13,128 nt of DNA from Pirellulales bacterium (GTDB taxonomy: Bacteria > Planctomycetota > Planctomycetia > Pirellulales > JAICIG01): NCBI GenBank assembly GCA_025924495.1, contig JAICIG010000217.1, positions 1 through 13,128 on the forward strand, in the 5' to 3' direction. The translations under genes were made by a program, and so were the position numbers. The notes below the pieces were generated by a model. That model was not told where the DNA came from. It made no database searches and worked only from the letters and a program-made list of their open reading frames with translations. Below are positions 7,373 to 13,128 of this stretch, piece by piece; the stretch's first letter is position 1; the number at the start of each line of letters is the position of its first letter.

Positions 7373-7539
7373 AGATGGCAAGCGAGCCTCGGCCCGGCCG
7401 GCGGCTCCGATTCGCGACGGTCCGTCACGGCTGGTAAGCGAGAGACCTGGTCGTGATCTGTTTAATTCGACAACTTGAGCCGCAAGATGCAGGCTAAGTT
7501 TATCCCTGCCTCAGACCGGGGGCGCCAAGAGCTCGAGGC

Positions 7540-7599
7540 AAAAAGAAAGGCGGTCGGTCGCCGCCCGGGCACTGGCCAGGCAGCGACACTCGACCGCCT
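7540..7599 (-). terminator. Terminator-like hairpin in the leader of the barrel gene
   Basis: On the minus strand, arms 7591-7599 and 7548-7556 pair perfectly (9 bp, AGGCGGTCG). A 3-nt bulge and a second 5-bp stem (7583-7587 with 7557-7561) follow, closing a 21-nt loop. The next transcribed bases are TTTCTTTTT (7540-7548 region), a classical U-run. One base upstream another hairpin pairs ATTGCCC with GGGCAAT (7628-7634 and 7601-7607). It lies about 185 nt before the barrel start and has no clear gene in front of it on the same strand. It may end a small RNA or serve as an attenuator. Confidence 0.6.
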
Positions 7600-7941
7600 C
7601 ATTGCCCGCCCAGGTCGGACTTCCCGGGGGCAATAGACTGTTGGACAAAGCTCTCTCCTCATATGCAAAGCAGGCGCCGAAGGATTGCCATCCGGGGCGA
7701 AACCGGGTTCGCGTTCGCAATGCTCGCAGGCGAAGCAAGTTAGCAGTCGGCTTTAAGCGACTCTCGGCTGAGAACTCAGCAGTTGCTCGCGACGATGCTG
7801 TGACCAAAAGTTGTCACCCTTCTTGCCGCCTGCTTTGCAAGCCATTGCGGTCGCGAGGTTAATGACTCCTGTCAACCTCAGTTGTCATGGGTTGCCTCGA
7901 TTCCGACTCGCGGACCGACGTAGACGCCAACGATCCGCCGT

Positions 7942-8835
7942 GTGCATAATTACCGCATGATATGGCTTTGCGTGCTGACGAGGATCGTGGCGAATCCTTG
8001 CTCCAATGTCTTTCAAAAGCTACTCACCCGCCAATCCGCCAGTCCGCTCTTTGTCATTTGTGCAACGCATGCACTGTTGTCGCTGGCGGTGCTTCCGGCG
8101 CTCGTGTTGCTCGAACCCGGCCTCACCGGCGAATTCTGGACAAACATGGCGGTCTGCTCGCTGCTGACGGTGGCTGGCAACGCCCTATTGGTGCAAGCGG
8201 TACGGATAACCGATCTCTCGGTGCTGGGGCCAATCAACGCTTACAAGGCGATCGTAAGCTTGGTCCCGGGCGCCATTTTGTTGCGGGAGATTCCCGGCGC
8301 CTGGGGATTGAGCGGCATGGGACTGATCGTGGCGGGAACGTACTTTCTTGCTGACCGAAACCGGGCCGCATCGCCCGGTAGCGCGATTGTACGATTGCTG
8401 CGGGACCTGGGCGTCCAGTGCCGCCTGGCCGCGCTCGTTTTGTCCGCCGTCGAAGCGGTATATCTCAAACGAGCGCTGCTCGCTTCGTCGGCCATAACGA
8501 CGTTTGCCGTCTGGGCCGTTCTGGGGTTTGGCGTTTCGCTCGTCGCCGTCGGCGCTATTCTGGGCGGCGAGCGTACGCGATATCAGCTGAAAGTCTTGCA
8601 GAGTAGTGCGCTGATCTATCTCATGCTGTTTGCCACGACAGGCGTCATGCAATTCTGCACGATCGTCACGCTCGAGCAGTTGCAGGTCGGCTATGCCTTG
8701 GCGCTGTTTCAGACATCGTCTTTGATCAGCGTTGCACTCGGTCGCCAAGTGTTTCAGGAACGCGATTTCGCCAAGCGGTTAGCCGGCTCCGCCGTGATGG
8801 TCGCCGGCGCGGCGCTCATTATCATTGCCCGCTAA
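7942..8835 (+). CDS. EamA/DMT-superfamily permease
   Basis: The 297-residue protein is almost all hydrophobic, with about ten membrane segments in two similar halves: roughly residues 6-28, 36-58, 66-88, 92-113, 118-136, then 160-178, 185-207, 221-244, 249-270 and 278-296. Both halves end in the EamA pattern (LGPINAYKAIVSLVPGAILLRE in the first, YALALFQTSSLISVALGRQVFQE in the second), which fits drug/metabolite transporters that export or import amino acids, amines or sugars. The substrate cannot be read from the sequence. The start is uncertain: GTG 7942 or ATG 7957 (residue 6), neither with a clear ribosome site. It is on the same strand as the dehydrogenase and aminotransferase, 238 bp ahead. 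That gap has its own promoter candidate, so co-transcription is possible but not required. Confidence 0.85.
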   Translation: MHNYRMIWLCVLTRIVANPCSNVFQKLLTRQSASPLFVICATHALLSLAVLPALVLLEPGLTGEFWTNMAVCSLLTVAGNALLVQAVRITDLSVLGPINAYKAIVSLVPGAILLREIPGAWGLSGMGLIVAGTYFLADRNRAASPGSAIVRLLRDLGVQCRLAALVLSAVEAVYLKRALLASSAITTFAVWAVLGFGVSLVAVGAILGGERTRYQLKVLQSSALIYLMLFATTGVMQFCTIVTLEQLQVGYALALFQTSSLISVALGRQVFQERDFAKRLAGSAVMVAGAALIIIAR

Positions 8836-8947
8836 CAAATCGAACTGGAAGCGGTAGTGCAAACCGCATCGCCGCGTCACAATCCGAGCAAGCGGTCGCC
8901 ATGTGACTCGCAATCTATTTGCGGGTTGTGGCTTTAGCCGTCGTCCC

Positions 8948-8975
8948 TTGCCCGATCGACTGCCGGCCGTATGCT
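8948..8975 (+). promoter_or_regulatory. Possible sigma-70 promoter for the dehydrogenase/aminotransferase operon
   Basis: TTGCCC (8948-8953) and TATGCT (8970-8975) are separated by 16 bp, matching consensus at four of six positions each. Transcription would begin near 8982, leaving a leader of about 90 nt before ATG 9074. The match is moderate. Confidence 0.3.
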
Positions 8976-9073
8976 TTAGATTGGGAGACTGGCGGCGAGC
9001 CTTCGAAAGCGGCGCGCCGCAATTGCCAAACATTTTCTTCCGCATATCGCGGCGCAAGTTTTGGAGATGCACG

Positions 9074-10600
9074 ATGGCGCCTACGGTTGCAACACGATCC
9101 TGGCACGGCAAACATTTAGTCGCCGGCGAGTGGCGCGATGCGGATGGCGAACGGTTTGAGAATTCCAATCCGGCCCGCTACGCGGAGATTCTCGGCTGCT
9201 ACCCGCGCGGTCGCGAAGCCGACGTCGATGAGGCCGTGGCGGCCGCCCGAAAGGCGTTCGTTCCTTGGCGGCGGCTTAGTCGCATCAAGCGCGGTGAAAT
9301 GTTCCTGCGGTTGGCGGCGTTGATCGAACGCGAAGTTGATCCGCTGGCGCGTGTCTTGGCCAGCGAAAGCGGAAAGGTGTTGGACGAAGCGCGAGCGGAA
9401 GTCGTCGAAGGACTGCACATGGTGCAGTATGTATTCGGTACGGCGAGGCAACCGAGTGGTCAGGTGATCGATTCCGAGATCGAAGCCAAGGATCTTTACG
9501 TGCGCCGCAAGCCGCGCGGCGTGGTCGGTGTGATCACGCCGTGGAACTTCCCTTTCGCCGTTCCGTTGTGGATGCTTGCGCCGAGCTTGCTGGAGGGCAA
9601 CACCGCCGTTTTCAAACCTTCAGAAGAAACGCCCGAAATTGGTCAACGGCTCGTCGAGCTATTCGTTGAGGCCGGCTTTCCTTCGGGATCCATCAATTTG
9701 ATCCATGGTCTTGGCGAAGAGGCGGGCGACGCATTGGCACGGCATCGCGACGTTGACGTGGTGTGCTTCACAGGCAGTTATGACGTCGGCTCGCACATCC
9801 GTCGACTGGCGGCGGAAAACGACCACAAAACGTGTGCCTGCGAGATGGGCTCAAAAAGCGCCGTGATCGTGTGCGAAGACGCTGCGATTGACTTAGCTGT
9901 CAATGCGGCTGTCCTAAGCGCTTTCAAAACCACCGGCCAACGTTGCGTATCGGCAGGCCGCATGCTTGTCCATCGCCGGCTATTCGATCGCTTCGCCGCT
10001 GAGTTCGTCGACCGCGCCAGGCAACTGAAATTCGCCGATCCGTTCGCCAGCGGCGCGTTTGCCGGTCCGTTGATCAATCAAGGCAGCGTCCGCAAGGTGA
10101 CGCACTACAACGAGCTGGCCGGGGAAGAAGGCGCCGAAATCCTGCTGGCCGGCGGACGCATGACGGACGACGAGCACGCGGGCGGCCATTTCATGTCGCC
10201 CTTCGTGTACCGGCAGGAGTACGCGCCCGAAAAACGTACGATTCACGAAGAGGTCTTCGGGCCGCACGTTGCGCTCGTTCCATTCGATTCCGACGATGAA
10301 GCCATTCAAATTTACAACGAAACGCCGTACGGGCTTTCCATGGCGGTGATCACGGAAGATTACCGGCGCTGGAGACTGTACCGGGACGAGTGCGACTATG
10401 GCATGGGCTACGTCAACTTGCCTTGCATCGGCGCCGAGGTCCATTTGCCGTTCGGCGGCGTCAAGCGGAGCGGCAACGGACAACCTTCGGCGGCGGCATT
10501 GGTCGACGCCGTCACACATCGCATCGCCTTTACCGTCAACCATCAACGAGGCATTACGATGGCTCAAGGCATGAGCGCTAAGGTGCCTGAAACGCACTAA
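9074..10600 (+). CDS. NAD(P)-dependent aldehyde dehydrogenase
   Basis: The 508-residue enzyme belongs to the aldehyde dehydrogenase superfamily and should oxidise an aldehyde to its acid in the cytoplasm. Visible signatures in order are TPWNFPF with N158 (oxyanion hole), K181 in FKPSEETP (cofactor), FTGS..VG at 232-239, general base E257, nucleophile C291 in GQRCVSAGR, EEVFGPHVALVPF and LPFGGVKRSGNG near the end. The glutamate motif reads EMGSK where most family members have ELGGK. The C-terminal tail (HRIAFTVNHQRGITMAQGMSA) resembles a branch seen in archaea and some bacteria. The frame is open to 8903, but ATG 9074 is the start: GGAG lies 7 nt upstream and the preceding 57 codons look non-coding. 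The following aminotransferase suggests a semialdehyde substrate such as succinate, glutarate or aminoadipate semialdehyde. This is inferred from the pairing, so I give no gene symbol. Confidence 0.95.
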   Translation: MAPTVATRSWHGKHLVAGEWRDADGERFENSNPARYAEILGCYPRGREADVDEAVAAARKAFVPWRRLSRIKRGEMFLRLAALIEREVDPLARVLASESGKVLDEARAEVVEGLHMVQYVFGTARQPSGQVIDSEIEAKDLYVRRKPRGVVGVITPWNFPFAVPLWMLAPSLLEGNTAVFKPSEETPEIGQRLVELFVEAGFPSGSINLIHGLGEEAGDALARHRDVDVVCFTGSYDVGSHIRRLAAENDHKTCACEMGSKSAVIVCEDAAIDLAVNAAVLSAFKTTGQRCVSAGRMLVHRRLFDRFAAEFVDRARQLKFADPFASGAFAGPLINQGSVRKVTHYNELAGEEGAEILLAGGRMTDDEHAGGHFMSPFVYRQEYAPEKRTIHEEVFGPHVALVPFDSDDEAIQIYNETPYGLSMAVITEDYRRWRLYRDECDYGMGYVNLPCIGAEVHLPFGGVKRSGNGQPSAAALVDAVTHRIAFTVNHQRGITMAQGMSAKVPETH

Positions 10601-10645
10601 ACAGAAAGCTTCAGACGCCTCAGCTTGCAGCCGAGGGAGAAGAGG

Positions 10646-11923
10646 ATGAGTGTCGCGTCACAAATGAAGGCCCCGCTGCTGAAAACCTCGCTGCCTGGTC
10701 CCAAAGCGGCGGCGTGGATTGCGCGAGACGACCAGGTCATCAGCACCTCGTACACGCGCGGTTATCCGCTCGTGGCGGCGCGCGGTTGGGGCTGCACGCT
10801 GGAAGACGTCGATGGCAACCTGTTTCTCGATTTCACGGCTGGCATTGCCGTGAATGCCACCGGCCACGCGCATCCCGACGTCGTCGCCGCCATTGCCGAT
10901 CAGGCGGCGAAGCTGATCCACATGTCGGGCACCGATTTTTATTACGGTCCCGAAATCGACTTGGCGGAAAGGTTGGTACGACTGGCGCCCGGCGAGCAAC
11001 CGAAGCGCGTGTTCTTTGCCAACAGCGGCGCCGAGACGATTGAAGCCGCACTGAAGCTGGCACGGCATCATACGGGCCGACAGCGCGTCATCTCGTGTTA
11101 TGGGGCCTTTCACGGCCGTACCTATGGCGCCCTTTCGCTGGGCGGTTCCAAAGCGCTGCATCAGCATGGTTTTGGCCCGCTGCTCTCTGGCATCCATCGC
11201 ATTCACTTCGACTCGCCCCGTTCGGAACTGGATGAATTGTTCTCGACTGTCTGTCCCGCCGATGAAGTCGCGGCGATTTTTGTCGAGCCAATTCAGGGCG
11301 AAGGGGGGTATCACGTTCCTGCACCGGAATTCTTGCCGATGCTGCGTTCGGTTTGCGACGAGTACGGCATTCTGCTCGTTGTCGACGAAGTGCAGTCGGG
11401 CATCGGCCGGACGGGACGGTGGTTGGCGGTCGAACATTTCGGCGTTGTGCCCGACATGATCTGCCTGGCGAAAGGAATTGCCAGCGGTTTGCCTCTCGGC
11501 GCCTTAATTGCCCGGGCCGACGTGATGGATTGGCCTCCCGGCAGTCACGCCTCAACGTTCGGGGGCAATCCAGTAAGTTGCCGCGCCGCGCTGGCGACGC
11601 TGGACCTGGTCGAACGCGAATACATGCAGAACGCGAGCGAGCGAGGCGCCGAGCTGAAATCTGGGCTGGAGCGCATGGCGACAGGCGCGGGGTTGCTGGC
11701 AAACGTTCGAGGGCTGGGGCTAATGCTGGCCGCCGACGTGAGCAGGTCGGCAGGCCCCGACCCACGACTTCGAGACGCCCTCGTCGATGCCGCGTTCTAT
11801 CGGGGATTGCTGCTGTTGGGCTGCGGCAAGGCAGCAGTCCGCTTCTGCCCGTCGCTGTGCGTTACTTCAGAACAAGTCGTCACAGCACTCGAAATCCTGG
11901 CCGAGCTTTGCGCCGAACTCTAG
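10646..11923 (+). CDS. Class III PLP-dependent omega-aminotransferase (GABA/ornithine/lysine type)
   Basis: The 425-residue protein is a class III, fold-type I aminotransferase. PLP site elements are S127-G128-A129, the FHGRTYGALS stretch (155-164), D247 in VVDEVQSGIGRTG and Schiff-base lysine K276 in CLAKGIASG, followed by STFGGNP. Its N-terminus (PGPKAAAWIARDD, then YPLVAARGWG...DVDGNLFLDFTAGIAV) resembles the 'acetylornithine aminotransferase family' branch, which includes GABA, ornithine and lysine omega-aminotransferases and also broad-specificity amino acid racemases. Exact substrate is therefore open. It starts 45 nt after the dehydrogenase and likely shares its transcript: the aminotransferase would release a semialdehyde that the dehydrogenase oxidises. 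ATG 10646 is preferred over TTG 10625 because GGGAG (10635-10639) lies 6 nt upstream. It converges with the next gene with only 10 bp between stops and no visible terminator. Confidence 0.94.
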   Translation: MSVASQMKAPLLKTSLPGPKAAAWIARDDQVISTSYTRGYPLVAARGWGCTLEDVDGNLFLDFTAGIAVNATGHAHPDVVAAIADQAAKLIHMSGTDFYYGPEIDLAERLVRLAPGEQPKRVFFANSGAETIEAALKLARHHTGRQRVISCYGAFHGRTYGALSLGGSKALHQHGFGPLLSGIHRIHFDSPRSELDELFSTVCPADEVAAIFVEPIQGEGGYHVPAPEFLPMLRSVCDEYGILLVVDEVQSGIGRTGRWLAVEHFGVVPDMICLAKGIASGLPLGALIARADVMDWPPGSHASTFGGNPVSCRAALATLDLVEREYMQNASERGAELKSGLERMATGAGLLANVRGLGLMLAADVSRSAGPDPRLRDALVDAAFYRGLLLLGCGKAAVRFCPSLCVTSEQVVTALEILAELCAEL

Positions 11924-11933
11924 CCGTGCGAGC

Positions 11934-12578
11934 CTAGTTTCGAAACCGCACGGTGCAACTCGGACACTGCGACGAAGCCCTGGCGGCGGGTCGCTTGGGC
12001 CTTGCAGTTTGCCAGCTCACGGTACGAACTTCACGCACCTTGCCCGATGCTCTTAACACATTTCGCGGACGAACCGCGGCATCGTCCGGGCGCGAAGAGC
12101 GGCCACGATCCAGTTCAATCGGCGGTGGATCGCTTTCGTCGATCGGCTCGCCATCCATTTCTGGATTTTCAGAATCCAGCGGTTGAGGAGCGATCGGACG
12201 CATTGGCGCCGCGAAGGCATCGGGTTCTTCTGACCGGCCCCCATAAATCGGCCGTGTCGGCACGGGATGGAAAGTCGAAGGACCTGGAGGTTCGGGCGCT
12301 GGCGGCGGAGCGGGCCCCTCTTCGCCATGCAGGACACCGCCTAAGCCGCCGCCTCGGCAGGACGAACACGATCCGCAACCGCCCTCGGTCTCGTCGCACG
12401 ATGTTTGGCAGCGTTGGCATCGGCGCTGAAACCACCGATGCCGGCAGCCGGTGCGATGCGCCTCGAACGACCAATCGCATTTGACGACCCAGCCTCTGCG
12501 GATCACACATCCCGGCGAGGTCGCCAACAAGCAGGCGAGAGCCATCAAGCTCCAAATCGTTTTTGCACGCCCGTGCAT
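11934..12578 (-). CDS. Cys- and Pro-rich secreted protein or lipoprotein, unknown function
   Basis: The 214-residue product begins with a signal sequence (R-A-K then IWSLMALACLLATSPGC). C24 could be lipidated, but the lipobox S-P-G-C is poor, so cleavage by signal peptidase I is also possible. Residues 24-74 hold nine cysteines, including C54-x2-C57 and C68-x2-C71-x2-C74, preceded by the aromatic GWVVKCDWSFE. A long Pro/Glu/Asp-rich, probably disordered middle follows (about 88-165). The C-terminus is Arg-rich and ends with another pair, C205-P-S-C208. The two cysteine clusters could bind metal or form disulfides outside the cytoplasm; this is inference. I recognise no named domain. The start is well supported: a G-rich ribosome site (GGGAG) lies 7 nt before ATG 12578. 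It looks monocistronic, divergent from the ABC transporter gene. Confidence 0.72.
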   Translation of the reverse strand: MHGRAKTIWSLMALACLLATSPGCVIRRGWVVKCDWSFEAHRTGCRHRWFQRRCQRCQTSCDETEGGCGSCSSCRGGGLGGVLHGEEGPAPPPAPEPPGPSTFHPVPTRPIYGGRSEEPDAFAAPMRPIAPQPLDSENPEMDGEPIDESDPPPIELDRGRSSRPDDAAVRPRNVLRASGKVREVRTVSWQTARPKRPAARASSQCPSCTVRFRN

Positions 12579-12626
12579 TGCGTAACTCCCCCCGGAGAAG
12601 ATGCCGTCATGGTCTTAAATCTCTTC

Positions 12627-12671
12627 GGCAGAGCCGCAACGGAAAATTGAGTACAACCGTTGAACTCTGCC
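12627..12671. promoter_or_regulatory. Two-step inverted repeat between divergent genes
   Basis: Outer arms GGCAGAG (12627-12633) and CTCTGCC (12665-12671) and inner arms CAACGG (12637-12642) and CCGTTG (12657-12662) nest around a 14-nt AT-rich centre. No T-run follows on either strand, so it is not a normal intrinsic terminator. It lies 48 bp upstream of the Cys-rich protein start and 30 bp ahead of the -35 box of the ABC transporter gene. It may be a shared operator or an mRNA leader structure for the minus gene. Confidence 0.4.
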
Positions 12672-12694
12672 CAAACTCTCCAGGCGGACCGCAC

Positions 12695-12708
12695 CGGTCG
12701 ATTGACCG
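12695..12708. promoter_or_regulatory. Small dyad overlapping the -35 box of the ABC transporter promoter
   Basis: CGGTC-GATT-GACCG has 5-bp perfect arms and covers all of the -35 hexamer at 12702-12707. A repressor bound here would block RNA polymerase. The arms are short, so this is tentative. Confidence 0.25.
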
Positions 12709-12730
12709 TGAAAAGGCCTCGCCGTAGAAT
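12702..12730 (+). promoter_or_regulatory. Sigma-70-type promoter of the peptide ABC transporter gene
   Basis: TTGACC (12702-12707) and TAGAAT (12725-12730) each match the consensus at five of six positions with the ideal 17-bp spacer. Transcription would begin near 12737, about 33 nt before TTG 12771. That leaves too short a leader for the upstream TTG at 12747. Confidence 0.65.
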
Positions 12731-12770
12731 CTATCTCTCTTAGGCATTGGAACTTACGGAAATAATAACC

Positions 12771-13128
12771 TTGCCAGTTCTGCAGCATCACGAGCCGCTC
12801 GCCCCGCCCCTGTTAGAACTTGCTGATCTGAAAACCTATTTTCGTACCGAGCAGGGTTTAGCTCGGGCGGTAGACGGGGTTTCCTTCTCCGTCGCGCGCG
12901 GCAAGACTCTGGCGGTGGTGGGCGAAAGCGGCTGCGGAAAGACGGTCACGGCGCTAAGTATTTTGCGGTTGATTCCCATGCCGCCCGGCGAGATTGTTTC
13001 GGGCAGCATTCGGCTCGAAGGTCGCGATCTGGTCAAAGCCTCGCCCCGCGAGATTCAGAGCATCCGGGGCGGCGATGTGGCGATGATCTTCCAGGAACCG
13101 GCGACCAGCTTGAATCCGGTGTTCACGA
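12771..13128 (+). CDS. Opp/Dpp-type peptide ABC transporter ATP-binding protein (5' part)
   Basis: Only the first 119 codons are inside the window. The frame shows an ABC ATPase of the OppD/DppD class: [26 protein letters not shown] at 14-39, Walker A GESGCGKT (51-58), then [25 protein letters not shown] and the Q-loop [13 protein letters not shown] (Q108). These inner-membrane-bound ATPases power import of di- and oligopeptides or nickel together with two permeases and a binding protein, none of which lies in the window. Signature motif, Walker B and H-loop would be beyond the right edge. No ATG precedes the domain. In-frame TTGs are at 12747 and 12771; 12771 suits the promoter position and the usual short N-terminus, although its ribosome site (CGGA, about 10 nt upstream) is weak. 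Confidence 0.9.
   Translation, partial: MPVLQHHEPLAPPLLELADLKTYFRTEQGLARAVDGVSFSVARGKTLAVVGESGCGKTVTALSILRLIPMPPGEIVSGSIRLEGRDLVKASPREIQSIRGGDVAMIFQEPATSLNPVFT

Larger units (their letters stand above)
7357..7941. other. Long divergent intergenic region between barrel and permease genes
   Basis: These 585 bp hold no convincing conserved gene. On the minus strand there are two adjacent hairpins with a U-run (7540-7634). Further up lie small dyads: GCTGAG-AA-CTCAGC near 7767-7780, and ATGAC/GTCAT arms at 7862-7866 and 7884-7888. A 45-codon minus frame (7648 to 7511, TTG start) has AGGAG 6 nt upstream but encodes nothing recognisable and contains the terminator-like hairpin. I recognise no tRNA, RNase P, SRP, tmRNA or known riboswitch core. 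Confidence 0.5.

Noticed and set aside
7500..7940. Known structured RNA (SRP RNA, RNase P RNA, tmRNA, 6S RNA, cobalamin or c-di-GMP riboswitch) upstream of the barrel gene
   Set aside because: I compared the minus strand with conserved cores I know, such as the SRP GGAAGGAAGCAGC region and the RNase P AGAGGAAAGTCC start, and none fits. 6S RNA cannot be fully excluded by eye.
8185..8748. 187-codon minus frame inside the permease gene
   Set aside because: Antisense to a clear ten-segment EamA protein and of random composition.
8903..9073. 57-residue N-terminal extension of the aldehyde dehydrogenase
   Set aside because: Not part of the family fold. ATG 9074 has GGAG 7 nt upstream and gives the usual family length.
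9980..10597. 205-codon minus frame antisense to the dehydrogenase
   Set aside because: No domain or ribosome site; the plus strand carries all catalytic motifs.
10658..11437. 259-codon minus frame antisense to the aminotransferase
   Set aside because: Long but unsupported; the plus-strand frame has the PLP lysine, aspartate and other class III motifs.
12747..12770. Earlier TTG start for the ABC transporter ATPase
   Set aside because: It would lie only about 10 nt after the predicted transcription start, leaving no room for a ribosome site.

Overview
The window looks like chromosomal DNA of a planctomycete. The clearest sign is the left-most gene, a secreted PSCyt1-DUF1549-DUF1553 protein, a combination that is a hallmark of Planctomycetota. 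A Cys-rich secreted protein, a BBP2-type outer-membrane barrel and frequent TTG/GTG starts fit this. The phylum is inferred from gene content; no rRNA or tRNA gene is present. I see no insertion sequence, integrase, CRISPR array or other clear sign of transfer.

Layout. Positions 1-2199 (minus): a cytochrome-c-domain protein whose C-terminus runs off the left edge. Positions 2416-2449: a perfect hairpin terminator that closes the next operon. Positions 2496-5179 (minus): a two-component operon, with a soluble PAS histidine kinase followed by an NtrC-type sigma-54 activator. The two genes are translationally coupled and both appear to use TTG starts. Positions 5180-5655: a gene-free divergent region with a perfect 16-bp palindrome (5359-5374) and a good -24/-12 promoter match (5569-5584). 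This points at a small secreted Tyr-rich protein (5656-6000, plus), which ends in a very strong terminator (6015-6087). Positions 6091-7356 (minus): a BBP2-family porin-like barrel, convergent with the small gene. Its long upstream region (7357-7941) holds two adjacent hairpins and a U-run on the minus strand, which looks like an attenuator or the 3' end of a small RNA.

Positions 7942-8835 (plus): an EamA-type permease. Positions 9074-11923 (plus): an aldehyde dehydrogenase followed 45 nt later by a class III omega-aminotransferase. Such a pair would move the terminal amino group of a GABA-, lysine- or ornithine-like compound and oxidise the resulting semialdehyde. Positions 11934-12578 (minus): a Cys- and Pro-rich secreted protein or lipoprotein of unknown function. 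Positions 12771-13128 (plus): the start of an Opp/Dpp-type peptide ABC transporter ATPase behind a near-consensus sigma-70 promoter.

The most interesting unit is the possible sigma-54 circuit at 2496-6087. A kinase/activator operon sits divergently from a small secreted protein with its own -24/-12 promoter, and a palindrome lies about 200 bp upstream where an enhancer would be expected. The link between the activator and that promoter is inference.
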